A stretch of DNA of 64,000 bases, taken from assembly GCA_036555585.1 (NCBI GenBank), contig DATBLE010000002.1:1-64000 (forward strand), read 5' to 3'. Positions 15,341 through 22,804 of this stretch are shown here, piece after piece. The translations under genes and the position numbers were made by a program. The stretch comes from DATBLE01 sp036555585 (GTDB taxonomy: Bacteria > Actinomycetota > Thermoleophilia > Gaiellales > Gaiellaceae). The notes below the pieces were generated by a model. The model ran no database searches. It worked only from the letters and a program-made list of their open reading frames with translations, and was not told where the DNA came from. Every line of letters starts with the position of its first letter. Position 1 is the stretch's first letter.

Positions 15341-16917
15341 CGCGGCAGGTATCCGAGCGAGACGGAGCGAGTCCGTCCGCCCGAGTTGGAGGCGAGCAGC
15401 GTCACGTGCCAGCGTCCCGGCGGGAGGCGCAGATGCCGCGTGCCGGCGAGCCGCCGGTGGCCGAGGTCGATCGTGCGGGTGACCGCCCCCTGCGTCAGCC
15501 GGAGACCGAGCTGCAGCCACGGGGTGCCCTCGGCGCCGGAGGTCCACGTGAGCGTCGCGGGCGGGGTCACGGTGACCTCGAGCGGCGGCGGGCCCGGCGC
15601 GGGCGCGACCGTCACCGCCGGCGCCGCCTGCTCCGTGCGCGTGCCCGCCGGCCCGACGACGGTCAGGAACGGGTGGTAGGTGCCGGGCTCGACCGGCCCC
15701 GGGGCCCAGACAAAGGTGTTGGCGCCGTGCGGGAAGGTCTGCGTCACCCGCTTGCCGCCGACGAGCAGGGTGACCGTCGAGGCCTTGGACAGCCAGAACC
15801 GGATCGGCGCGTCGTCGCGGAAGCCGTCGGCAGGCCTGGGGTAGACCGTCGGCGGGCCCTGGCCCAGGCGGATCACCGGCGGCTCCGACTCGTACCCCTC
15901 GAACCGGTCGGCGGCCTGCTGCCAGGCGGCCTCGCCGGTACGCGCCGCGAGCTTGCGCAGGAGGCCGACGACGTAGTCATGGTAGTCCAGCGGCGCCTCG
16001 TCCCCCCGGAGGGAGTACAGCGACCAGTAGCCGGTGTCGAACCTGGGCAGCATCGTCAGGGCGGCCGCGGTCAGCCGCGCCGCCATCGATGCGGCGGCGG
16101 CGTTCCCCGAGATCGTCGCGTAGTCGCCCAGCGAGAGCGCCGCCTGGAGCTGCGCATTCAGGACGGGCATGCGGTCGAAGCTGTAGAGCGCGATCCACGG
16201 CTTGGTCGGCGACGAGGGCAAGAGCAGCTTCGGCACCGCTGCGTACGCGCCGTCGGCCGTGTCGAGCAGCATCCGGTCCGACAGCAGCGTCCCGGCACGG
16301 GCGAAGGCCTGTGCGGCCACCGCCTGGGCCATCCCCGACGTCCACGGGGGCCGGCCCTTCGCGAACGGAAAGTCGTACTGCCAGACCAGCGAGCGGCCTA
16401 CCGGAACGGCCCTGGCGACCAGCGCCGCGGCCAGGTGCGTCGTCCGCGTCTCGTCCTTCGCCGCCGCGTAGGCGTTCAGCTTCGCGAAGTTGGCGAGCGG
16501 GTGGAAGGCGTAGCCGTGCCCCGAGAAGAACCGGTAGACGGCGCCGTCCTCTCCCTCGACGTCCGGACGCGGGCCGGTGAGCGCGTGCGACGAGAGCCAG
16601 TCGGCGTTCACGGCCAGCGTCGAGAAGAGCGTCAGCGCCCTCGGTGCCGTGTACGAGCGCCACTGGGAGGCGACGTCGCCGACCACGGCGAGCAGCAGGT
16701 CGGTGCGCAGGGGCGGCAGGCCCTTCGCCTCCGCGAGCACGTTGGCCAGCGTGGCGCGGTAGGCGGCCGCCTCCAGCGCAGTCAGGTCGCCCCGCTCGAC
16801 TGCCAGGGTCAGACCCTGCCGGACGAGCGCGGCAGGCGAGGGTCGCGCCGACGACCCGGCCACGGGCACGGCGAGGAGCGCGACCACTGCGAGAGCTGCG
16901 GCGAGGGAGAGGCGCAT
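15337..16917 (-). CDS. Secreted D-glucuronyl C5-epimerase-like protein with C-terminal beta domain
   Basis: 526 residues with a signal peptide (about 1-22). The middle shows features of the glucuronyl C5-epimerase C-terminal (alpha/alpha-barrel) family: FPFAKGRPPWTSGMAQAVAA (about 190-209) and FDTGYWSLYSLRG (about 300-312). The last about 200 residues look like one or two Ig-like beta sandwiches, perhaps for carbohydrate binding. In this family the enzyme flips D-glucuronate to L-iduronate within a polymer. Extracellular action is expected here because of the signal peptide. It is co-transcribed with a deacetylase and two propeller proteins. Assignment rests on motif resemblance, so another alpha/alpha-barrel glycan enzyme is possible. 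Confidence 0.65.
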   Translation of the reverse strand: MRLSLAAALAVVALLAVPVAGSSARPSPAALVRQGLTLAVERGDLTALEAAAYRATLANVLAEAKGLPPLRTDLLLAVVGDVASQWRSYTAPRALTLFSTLAVNADWLSSHALTGPRPDVEGEDGAVYRFFSGHGYAFHPLANFAKLNAYAAAKDETRTTHLAAALVARAVPVGRSLVWQYDFPFAKGRPPWTSGMAQAVAAQAFARAGTLLSDRMLLDTADGAYAAVPKLLLPSSPTKPWIALYSFDRMPVLNAQLQAALSLGDYATISGNAAAASMAARLTAAALTMLPRFDTGYWSLYSLRGDEAPLDYHDYVVGLLRKLAARTGEAAWQQAADRFEGYESEPPVIRLGQGPPTVYPRPADGFRDDAPIRFWLSKASTVTLLVGGKRVTQTFPHGANTFVWAPGPVEPGTYHPFLTVVGPAGTRTEQAAPAVTVAPAPGPPPLEVTVTPPATLTWTSGAEGTPWLQLGLRLTQGAVTRTIDLGHRRLAGTRHLRLPPGRWHVTLLASNSGGRTRSVSLGYLPR

Positions 16918-16955
16918 GACGACCGAGGCGCCCTCAGGGTAGCGCCGGCTCCGTC

Positions 16956-18338
16956 TCAGACGTGCTCGACCGCGTAGATGCGCGAGTAGCCGTGGAGCAG
17001 GAGCCGCCGGCCGCTTCCCGACACCGGCACGTACTCCCCGTGCGGGAAGCGCATCAGCACGCGGCCGGTACGCGCGTCGGCGCCCACGATCCGGTGCGCG
17101 AAGCTCCCCGCGTACACGACGCCGTGCACGACCGTCGGTGCGCCGGAGACCGGCCCGCCGGTCTGCACCGTCCAGCCGACCCGGCCGGTCCAGGCCGACA
17201 CGCAGTAGAGCAGCCCGTTGTAGGAGCCGAAGAACACCCGGCCGGCCCAGACCGCGGGCGACGAGTAGACGTAGCTCCCGGTGTGGACGCGCCAGAGGTA
17301 GCGCCCGCCCTGCGTGAAGGCCGTCATCGATCCGCCGTCGGAGGACGGCACGAAGATCCTTCCGCCCCACGCCGCCGGCGTGCCGTAGATGCGCCCATTC
17401 ACCTGTCCCGTCCAGCGCAGGCGCCCGCTGCCGAGAGCGAGCGCGAGCAGCCGGCCGCCGTAGTCGCCGACGTAGAGCATGCGGCCGGCGAGCGTGGCGC
17501 TGGAGGTGATCTTGAACCCGTCGCGGTGGACCCAGCGGAAGCGCCGCGTGCGCAGATCGAGGGCGTAGACGTTGCCGTTCCAGGCCCCGAAGTAGTCGAT
17601 CCCGTCGCGGACGACCGGGGAGGACTCGATCGGGGAGCCGACGCGCCGGGCGAAGCGCAGGCGTCCCGTCCCTCGGTCGAGCACGCGCACCGTCCCGTCC
17701 ATGCCGTGGACGACCAGCTCGTCTCCGACGACCGCAGGCGAGGCGGCCATCTTCCCGCCGCGGGCGGCGCGGCGCCAGAGGACGGCGCCGTCCCGCATCG
17801 ACAGCGCCGACACCGTCCCCCGGCCGTTCCCGACGTAGGCGACTCCGTCGGCCACGACGGCCGGGAACTCGACCAGCGAGCCGAGCCCCCGGCTCCAGAC
17901 GATCCGGAACGGCGGCCGGACGCCGATCGCGGGATGCACCTGCGTCCGCGCGGGGCCGGCGCCGTACATCGTCCACTGGAGCCCGGGCTGGTAGACGCGC
18001 ACGACGACACGGCGCCGGCGCTGGAACGGCATCCGCACCGAGCGTGGCTCGTAGCCGCGGGCTGCGACCGAGACCACGAGCGGCGCGCGCCGGCGCAGCC
18101 GGAACGCGGCGTTGCCCTTCCGGTTCGCCCGGTCGGCTCGACCTCCGACACGGACGAGCGCGCCGCGAACTCGCCCTCTCGTGTCGCCGTCGACGACGGT
18201 GACGACGACGTGGAACCGCGACGGGGGGCGGTGCTCGGCAACCGCGGGACGGTGCACGGCCGGGCGCGAGACGGCCGCGCGGGAGCCGCACCCTGCGGCG
18301 AGCACCGCGAGGGCGACGACCGCGAGCGGGGCGATCAG
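16956..18338 (-). CDS. PQQ-type beta-propeller lipoprotein
   Basis: About 460 residues. The N-terminus IAPLAVVALAVLAAGC ends in a lipobox (LAAGC), predicting a lipid-anchored exported protein. Residues about 40-115 look like a small carboxypeptidase-regulatory-like beta domain (VVTVVDGDTRGRVRGALV). The rest is a propeller with blades such as GTVSALSMRDGAVLWRR and GRVFFGSYNGLLYC. It is a paralogue of 13263-14567. No ATG/GTG/TTG lies near the signal peptide. The best start is CTG at 18338, which overlaps the ATP-grasp stop as CTGA, just as GTGA and TTGA overlaps occur in the same operon. A start further upstream inside the previous gene cannot be excluded and would add basic residues to the signal peptide. 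Confidence 0.7.
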   Translation of the reverse strand: MIAPLAVVALAVLAAGCGSRAAVSRPAVHRPAVAEHRPPSRFHVVVTVVDGDTRGRVRGALVRVGGRADRANRKGNAAFRLRRRAPLVVSVAARGYEPRSVRMPFQRRRRVVVRVYQPGLQWTMYGAGPARTQVHPAIGVRPPFRIVWSRGLGSLVEFPAVVADGVAYVGNGRGTVSALSMRDGAVLWRRAARGGKMAASPAVVGDELVVHGMDGTVRVLDRGTGRLRFARRVGSPIESSPVVRDGIDYFGAWNGNVYALDLRTRRFRWVHRDGFKITSSATLAGRMLYVGDYGGRLLALALGSGRLRWTGQVNGRIYGTPAAWGGRIFVPSSDGGSMTAFTQGGRYLWRVHTGSYVYSSPAVWAGRVFFGSYNGLLYCVSAWTGRVGWTVQTGGPVSGAPTVVHGVVYAGSFAHRIVGADARTGRVLMRFPHGEYVPVSGSGRRLLLHGYSRIYAVEHV

Positions 18339-19342
18339 CCCTCGCCGGGCTCGCTCGCGACTGGCTCTGGCAGGTCCTCGGAGAACGGTTCGAGGGTACC
18401 GGCGTCCCCGGCGGACAGGCAGAGGTCGGAGAAGAAGCGGGTCATCGTCACGCCCTCGCGGAAGTCGCCCAGCCGCGGCTCCGGCCGCTCGCCGCGCGCC
18501 AGGGCAAGCGCCAGCTCCGGGTAACGCCCGCCGGCCGCGAGCGGCAGCGGGAAGCCGCCGCCGAAGCGCGGGTTGACGTCGGTGACCTCGTGGCGGTCGG
18601 GAGCGACGCGGAAGCACTGGATGTTCGCGGGGCCCCAGATCGGCAGCGTCTCGGCCACCTGCCGCCCGAAGTCGATCAGCGCCTCGTCCTTGATCGACAT
18701 GCCCTTGATCGACTCGCCGCCTTTCGACTCGATCATCGTCCGCGGGATCGCAGCGAGGCAGCGGCCCTCGAAGTCGCAGAAGACGTCGATCGAGAACTCC
18801 TCGCCCGCACAGACCTGCTGGACGAACGAGTCTGCCGGCGTCTTGCGAAGGTGGAAGTCGAGCTCCTCGCCGTCCTCCGCGCGGTAGATGTGGCGCGAGC
18901 CGAAGCCGCGGCGGGGCTTGACCAGCACCGGGTAGGGCGGGTCGCCGGGGAGCTCGTCCGGCAGCCAGCACGCGGGCGAAGGGATCCCGTTGGCTTCGAA
19001 GAACAGGTGCGCCTCGTACTTGTCCTCGGTCCGCCGCACGACGTCGGGAGCGGGCAGCAGGACGAGCGCGCCGTCCAGCTCGGTGCGCCGCTCGGCGAGC
19101 AGCCGGTGGTCGAGGTCGGCGAGCGGGATCACGAGGCGCACCCCGTGGCCCCGGACGAGCTCCCGCAGCGCCGGGAGGTAGGCGGGGTCGTCCACGCGCG
19201 GCACGATCGCGCGCTCGTGCGCGTGGTAGAGCGCCGGCGCCAGCGGATCGGCGTCGACCGCGACCGTGCGGGCCCCGGCCCGCCGGAACGCGGAGACGAT
19301 GTCGACGCGCTGGCCGGCGCAGGTGAAGAGGACGGTGGTCAC
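18335..19342 (-). CDS. ATP-grasp enzyme (carbamoyl-phosphate-synthase-like)
   Basis: 335 residues: a pre-ATP-grasp Rossmann part (TTVLFTCAGQRVDIVSAF), the ATP-binding segment YPVLVKPRRGFGSRHIY with the conserved Lys, and the late metal-binding stretch EVTDVNPRFGGGFPL. Such enzymes activate a carboxylate with ATP and join it to an amine or thiol. In polysaccharide loci they may attach amino acids or other acyl groups to sugars, but the substrate is not visible here. GTG start at 19342; TACCCT (19357-19352) 9 nt upstream may be its -10. It appears to head the minus-strand operon running down to about 13.3 kb or further. Confidence 0.8.
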   Translation of the reverse strand: MTTVLFTCAGQRVDIVSAFRRAGARTVAVDADPLAPALYHAHERAIVPRVDDPAYLPALRELVRGHGVRLVIPLADLDHRLLAERRTELDGALVLLPAPDVVRRTEDKYEAHLFFEANGIPSPACWLPDELPGDPPYPVLVKPRRGFGSRHIYRAEDGEELDFHLRKTPADSFVQQVCAGEEFSIDVFCDFEGRCLAAIPRTMIESKGGESIKGMSIKDEALIDFGRQVAETLPIWGPANIQCFRVAPDRHEVTDVNPRFGGGFPLPLAAGGRYPELALALARGERPEPRLGDFREGVTMTRFFSDLCLSAGDAGTLEPFSEDLPEPVASEPGEG

Positions 19343-19409
19343 GCCGGGAAGAGGGTATCCGTCCGCCGGATCACCGGTTCGTCGCGCTTCTGGCGCAGTC
19401 GGGGGCCTC

Positions 19410-19430
19410 CCTTTACCTGTATGGTAAAGG
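19410..19430. promoter_or_regulatory. Operator palindrome and -10 box of the toxin-antitoxin pair
   Basis: CCTTTACC (19410-19417) and GGTAAAGG (19423-19430) form a perfect 8-bp inverted repeat around TGTAT, ending 1 nt before the ATG at 19432. TATGGT (19420-19425) ends 6 nt before the ATG and fits the leaderless -10 pattern. An AbrB-type antitoxin bound here would block its own promoter. Confidence 0.6.
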
Positions 19431-19431
19431 C

Positions 19432-19653
19432 ATGCCGAAGATCTCCAGCAAGAACCAGGTGACGCTTCCGGTCGCCGCGCTCGAGGAGGCCGGACTGAAC
19501 GCCGGGGACGAGGTCGTGGTCGAGGCGCTCGACGACGGTGAGCTGCGCGTACGGCGTGGTGCGCTTACCTTCGAGGCTGCGTTCGGCGCTCTCACCGGAA
19601 CGTATCCGCCCGGATACCTCGACAGGCTCGACGAGGAAGACGCTCGGCGGTGA
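19432..19653 (+). CDS. AbrB/MazE-like antitoxin
   Basis: 73 residues. The N-terminal swapped-hairpin domain MPKISSKNQVTLPVAALEEAG...GDEVVVEALDDGELRVRR is typical of SpoVT/AbrB DNA-binding antitoxins. The acidic C-terminal tail (GYLDRLDEEDARR) would wrap the toxin. It overlaps the PIN-domain gene by 4 nt (GTGA). It probably represses its own promoter through the palindrome that touches its start codon. Confidence 0.85.
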   Translation: MPKISSKNQVTLPVAALEEAGLNAGDEVVVEALDDGELRVRRGALTFEAAFGALTGTYPPGYLDRLDEEDARR

Positions 19654-20072
19654 AGGTGGTGCTGGACGCCGACGTGCTGATCGGCGCCCTGGATGCCTCC
19701 GATCCCCACCATGCCGAGGCACGCGCGCTCTTCACCGCCTGGCAGGCGCGCGGCGACACGAGACTGATCAGCGTCGTCAACCTCTCGGAGGTGCTCGTCG
19801 CGCCTGCGGCGGACGTGCGTCGGCTGCGAGCGGCCCGCGAGGCCGTACGTGCCCTGGGCGTCTCGACGCATCGCCCGGGCGAGGCGATCGGCGTGCGGGC
19901 CGCCCGCCTGCGCTCCGAGCATCCGATCAGCCTCCCGGACGCCTACTGCCTCGCCACCGCCGACCACACCGGCAGCACGCTCGCGTCATTCGACGACAAG
20001 GTTCTCCGAGCAGCTCGCTCCGAGAAGATCCCGGTCGAGCAGGCCGCCAGGTCGCGCAGCCGCCGGTCGTGA
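19650..20072 (+). CDS. VapC-like PIN-domain ribonuclease toxin
   Basis: 140 residues. The PIN active-site acids are in place: Asp6 (VVLDADVLIGAL), Glu47 (NLSEVLV), Asp97 (LPDAYC) and Asp115/116 (ASFDDKVL). Family members cut RNA, often tRNA, when freed from their antitoxin. GTG start overlapping the antitoxin stop. This two-gene module sits between two polysaccharide operons and next to REP-like palindromes. Confidence 0.88.
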   Translation: MKVVLDADVLIGALDASDPHHAEARALFTAWQARGDTRLISVVNLSEVLVAPAADVRRLRAAREAVRALGVSTHRPGEAIGVRAARLRSEHPISLPDAYCLATADHTGSTLASFDDKVLRAARSEKIPVEQAARSRSRRS

Positions 20073-20199
20073 GCGCCAGGCGGGCCGCGCCGCCTCGGTC
20101 GGCGCCTGTCGAACGAGCGCCGCGGGTCTGATAGGGCGCGAACCGCACGGGCGCTCGCGTCGCGTCCTCGAGCCCGTCTCGGCCTCGCTCTTCCCGCCG

Positions 20200-20222
20200 T
20201 TAACCGTGCCAGGCACGGTTAA
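20200..20222. repeat. REP-like palindrome 1
   Basis: TTAACCGTGCC and GGCACGGTTAA pair perfectly (11 bp) around a single A. The core GTGCC-N-GGCAC is shared with the palindrome 32 nt to the right. Confidence 0.7.
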
Positions 20223-20254
20223 GGAAGAGGGTTGGATTCCCGCAACGTCCAGGC

Positions 20255-20281
20255 TCTTTACGGTGCCTGGCACCGTAAAGA
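20255..20281. repeat. REP-like palindrome 2
   Basis: TCTTTACGGTGCC and GGCACCGTAAAGA pair perfectly (13 bp) around a single T. Same GTGCC-N-GGCAC core as palindrome 1 but different outer arms, so the two form a REP-doublet-like arrangement. Confidence 0.7.
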
Positions 20282-20361
20282 AACGTGGCGGGCGGGCGAC
20301 TCACCGACGTTCGCCGGAAGCCGCCGATGCGAGCGCAGCGAGCGAGCGGAGGAGGAGGCCG

Positions 20362-20386
20362 GTGGGGGAACCAGCGGTTCCCCCAC
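20362..20386. terminator. Hairpin repeat, copy B, downstream of the PglC-like gene
   Basis: GTGGGGGAACC (20362-20372) and GGTTCCCCCAC (20376-20386) form a perfect 11-bp stem with loop AGC, 2 nt past the stop of the minus-strand operon, where a terminator belongs. It closely matches the hairpin at 91-115. No T-tract. Confidence 0.6.
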
Positions 20387-20388
20387 GC

Positions 20389-20961
20389 TTACCAGCCGCC
20401 GGTGTCGCCCTTGTACGTCCCGCTGAACAGGGCAAGCGGCGTGCGCACCAGGATCCCGAGGTCGACCTTCGCCGAGCGGTGGTCGACGTACCAGACGTCG
20501 AGCTCGATCCGGTCCTCCCAGGGCAGCGCCGCCCGGCCGTGGATCTGCGCCCAGCCCGTGATCCCCGGCTTCACCTCCAGCCGCCGTCTCTGCCGCGGCG
20601 TGTAGCGCTCGACCTGGTAGCGCAGGGTCGGCCGCGGGCCGATCACGCTCATGTCGCCGCGGACGACGTTCCAGAGCTGCGGCAGCTCGTCGATCGAGAG
20701 CCGCCGCAGGAGCCGGCCGGGGCGGGTGATCCGGGGGTCGCCCCGGTCGACCGCGTAGCCGGCGCCCAGCTTCTCCGCGCCGACCACCATCGTGCGCAGC
20801 TTGAGCAGCTCGAACTCCTCGCCGTCCTTGCCGACCCGCCGTTGCCTGAAGAGGACCGGGCCGCCGTCCTGCAGCTTGACCGCAACCGCGCCGGCGGCGA
20901 GCAGCGGGCTCGTGAGGACGAGCGCGAACGACGCGAGCGCCACGTCGGCGGCGCGGTTCAC
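20389..20961 (-). CDS. Monotopic phosphoglycosyl transferase (PglC-like bacterial sugar transferase)
   Basis: 190 residues, the length of the minimal PglC-type enzymes. An N-terminal re-entrant hydrophobic segment (LASFALVLTSPLLAAGAVAV) leads to VLFRQRRVGKDGEEFELLKLRTM, the catalytic Asp-Glu in SIDELPQLWNV, MSVIGPRP and VKPGITGWAQI. It would transfer a sugar-1-phosphate from a UDP-sugar to undecaprenyl phosphate, starting a glycan repeat unit on the cytoplasmic face. The frame is open upstream, but the GTG at 20961 overlaps the methyltransferase stop (GTGA) and fits the family N-terminus. Last gene of a four-gene operon, followed by a hairpin. Confidence 0.9.
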   Translation of the reverse strand: MNRAADVALASFALVLTSPLLAAGAVAVKLQDGGPVLFRQRRVGKDGEEFELLKLRTMVVGAEKLGAGYAVDRGDPRITRPGRLLRRLSIDELPQLWNVVRGDMSVIGPRPTLRYQVERYTPRQRRRLEVKPGITGWAQIHGRAALPWEDRIELDVWYVDHRSAKVDLGILVRTPLALFSGTYKGDTGGW

Positions 20962-21695
20962 GCCGGCTTCCGGGCGTGGACGACGACGCTGTCCGCCACG
21001 TGGACGAGCGGCGGCACGTGCGTCGAGGCACGGCGCAGGGCGTCCGAGGTGCGGACGACGAGCCGCGAGCGCGGCGGGAGCAGATCGAGGTCGGAGGACT
21101 GCGGGTTGATCGTCAGAAAGCCGTCGGCCGTGATCTCCAGCGGCCCGATCGCGCCGAACGTCCGGCGCAGCTCCGCGAGCGTCCAATAACGGACGTCCTG
21201 ACCAACACCGGCCGAGAAGCCGCGCCGCGCTTGCCGTAGGAGGTTAAGAGGCCCTCGCGCATTCGGCATCTCGATCCACGCGAGACCGCCGGGACGAAGG
21301 ACGCGGCGGATCTCGGCGACGACCAGCGACACGTCTTCCTTGGCGAGGTGCTGGAGCACGCTGTACGAGAAGACCGCGTCGAACGACTCGTTCCGGAACG
21401 GCAGCTCGCGCGCGTCGGCGACGACGTACTCCGCCTCCACGCCGATCTGCTCGGCTACCCGGCGCGCCGCGCCGACGGATTTCTTCGCCAGGTCGATCCC
21501 CGTCGGCCGCCAGCCGGCTCGCGCGGCCGCGATCGTCCAGCGGCCCCAGTTGCAGCCGATGTCGAGCAACGTCCGACCGTCACCGGCGCCGAGCGGGGAC
21601 GGCGGGATCGGGTACCGCGTCAGCTTCACGCCCCGGTAGAGGTTGCCGTGCGTCTTGAGCAGCGACGCGCGGACGTGCTCGTCGACCTCGGTCAC
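20958..21695 (-). CDS. SAM-dependent methyltransferase
   Basis: 245 residues, class I methyltransferase. SAM-binding motif I is LLDIGCNWGRWTIAAA, the acidic end of strand 2 is TGIDL, and VVADARELPFRNESFD and VLQHLAKED complete the fold. It probably methylates a sugar or lipid-linked intermediate, judged only by its place between GT2 and PglC-like genes. The GTG start overlaps the GT2 stop (GTGA), and the gene in turn overlaps the PglC-like gene in the same way. Confidence 0.82.
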   Translation of the reverse strand: MTEVDEHVRASLLKTHGNLYRGVKLTRYPIPPSPLGAGDGRTLLDIGCNWGRWTIAAARAGWRPTGIDLAKKSVGAARRVAEQIGVEAEYVVADARELPFRNESFDAVFSYSVLQHLAKEDVSLVVAEIRRVLRPGGLAWIEMPNARGPLNLLRQARRGFSAGVGQDVRYWTLAELRRTFGAIGPLEITADGFLTINPQSSDLDLLPPRSRLVVRTSDALRRASTHVPPLVHVADSVVVHARKPA

Positions 21696-22804
21696 CTCGT
21701 CCCTTCGGCCGCGTCCCACGTCGCGGGCACGCCGCGGCGCAGGTAGTTCCAGAGCGAGACGACCGTCGCCCAGGTGACGAGCGCGTAGTAGCGCGGCAGG
21801 CCGCGCCGGAGCGCGGCGACCAGGAGGAACGCGAGCTGGAGCCCGAGCAGCACGTCGTAGACGACCCCGGCCCGGAGCGCGACCAGCGCGACGTTCGTCC
21901 CCAGGACGACCAGGTGGAGCAGACCGCTCCCGTAGCGCAGGTGCCGGTGCGAGACGATCTCGACGAGGTACCCGGCCGGGAGCCGGCGGAGCATCTTCCC
22001 GCGCAGCACGATCAGCCAGCAGTGCTCGAACATGCGCACCTTGCGCCGGTACTCGGTCTCGATCTCCGGCGTCGGCGCCTCGAAGGCGAGGGCCTCCGGG
22101 TCGTAGACGGCCCGCCGGCCGCGCTGCACCATCAGGTACGGCAGCGAGAGGTCGTGCCCGAAGCGAGGGTCGACCTCGACGTAGTCCGAGCGCCGCACCG
22201 CGTACACCGAGCCGTTGCCGCCGGTGACCGAGCCCAGCGCCGACTCCTGGGCGCGCAGCCAGGTCTCGAAGCGCCAGTAGACGCCCTCGCGGTTCGAGCC
22301 GGCGGCGTCGGTGAGCACGAGCCGGCCGCACACGTACGCCACCTCGGGATCGGCGAACGAGCGCACGAGCTTGGCGAGCGTGTCCGGCGCCCAGCTTGCG
22401 TTGGCGTCCGAGAAGGCGACGATGTCGCTCCCCGTCTCGCGCACCGCCCGGTCCTGCGCCGCCACCTTGCCGCCCCGCGGATTCCGGATCAGCCGCACGC
22501 GCGGCTCGCGCGCCGCCACCGCCTCGACCAGCTCGTCGGTGCGATCGTCGGAGGCGTCCGACGTGACGACGAGCTCGAGCCGGTCGGCCGGATAGTCGAG
22601 CGCGAGCAGGTTCTCCAGCCGCCGCTCGATCACCGTCTCCTCGTTGTAGGCGGCGACGATCACCGTCACCGACGGGGTTGCCGCCTCGCCCCGAACCGGG
22701 CGCCGCCTGACCCGCGCGGCGAGCGCCGCCGCCAGCGGGTAGGCCACGTGTGTCCAGACGAGCGCGCCCAGCGCCGCCCAGAAGACGACCTCGACGACGA
22801 TCAC
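21692..22804 (-). CDS. GT2-family membrane glycosyltransferase
   Basis: 370 residues. One N-terminal transmembrane helix, then a GT-A domain with VTVIVAAYNEETVIERRL, VVTSDASDDRT, SDANASWAPDTL and TGGNGSVYAVRR. Several hydrophobic helices near the C-terminus (about 275-345) anchor it. This is the layout of processive or hyaluronan-synthase-like GT2 enzymes, but QxxRW is not evident, so processivity is unproven. GTG start overlapping the GT4 stop (GTGA). Confidence 0.82.
   Translation of the reverse strand: MIVVEVVFWAALGALVWTHVAYPLAAALAARVRRRPVRGEAATPSVTVIVAAYNEETVIERRLENLLALDYPADRLELVVTSDASDDRTDELVEAVAAREPRVRLIRNPRGGKVAAQDRAVRETGSDIVAFSDANASWAPDTLAKLVRSFADPEVAYVCGRLVLTDAAGSNREGVYWRFETWLRAQESALGSVTGGNGSVYAVRRSDYVEVDPRFGHDLSLPYLMVQRGRRAVYDPEALAFEAPTPEIETEYRRKVRMFEHCWLIVLRGKMLRRLPAGYLVEIVSHRHLRYGSGLLHLVVLGTNVALVALRAGVVYDVLLGLQLAFLLVAALRRGLPRYYALVTWATVVSLWNYLRRGVPATWDAAEGTR

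Larger units (their letters stand above)
20073..20388. other. 316-nt gene-free stretch
   Basis: No credible gene. Bases 20073-20199 show nothing distinct. The rest holds two related GTGCC/GGCAC palindromes (20200-20222, 20255-20281) and the second copy of the GGGGGAACC hairpin (20362-20386). Short open frames here are translations of these palindromes. Confidence 0.6.

Noticed and set aside
19432..20072. Toxin-antitoxin pair as the edge of a mobile island
   Set aside because: No integrase, direct repeat or tRNA end is seen nearby, so integration cannot be supported.
19986..20273. Small minus-strand frame beginning MPGTVKSLDVAG
   Set aside because: It is a translation of the two GTGCC/GGCAC palindromes plus antisense of the VapC gene; no protein features.
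20260..20400. CRISPR-like repeats suspected in the gene-free stretch
   Set aside because: The palindromes are only two copies with unequal arms and no regular spacers; no cas genes nearby.
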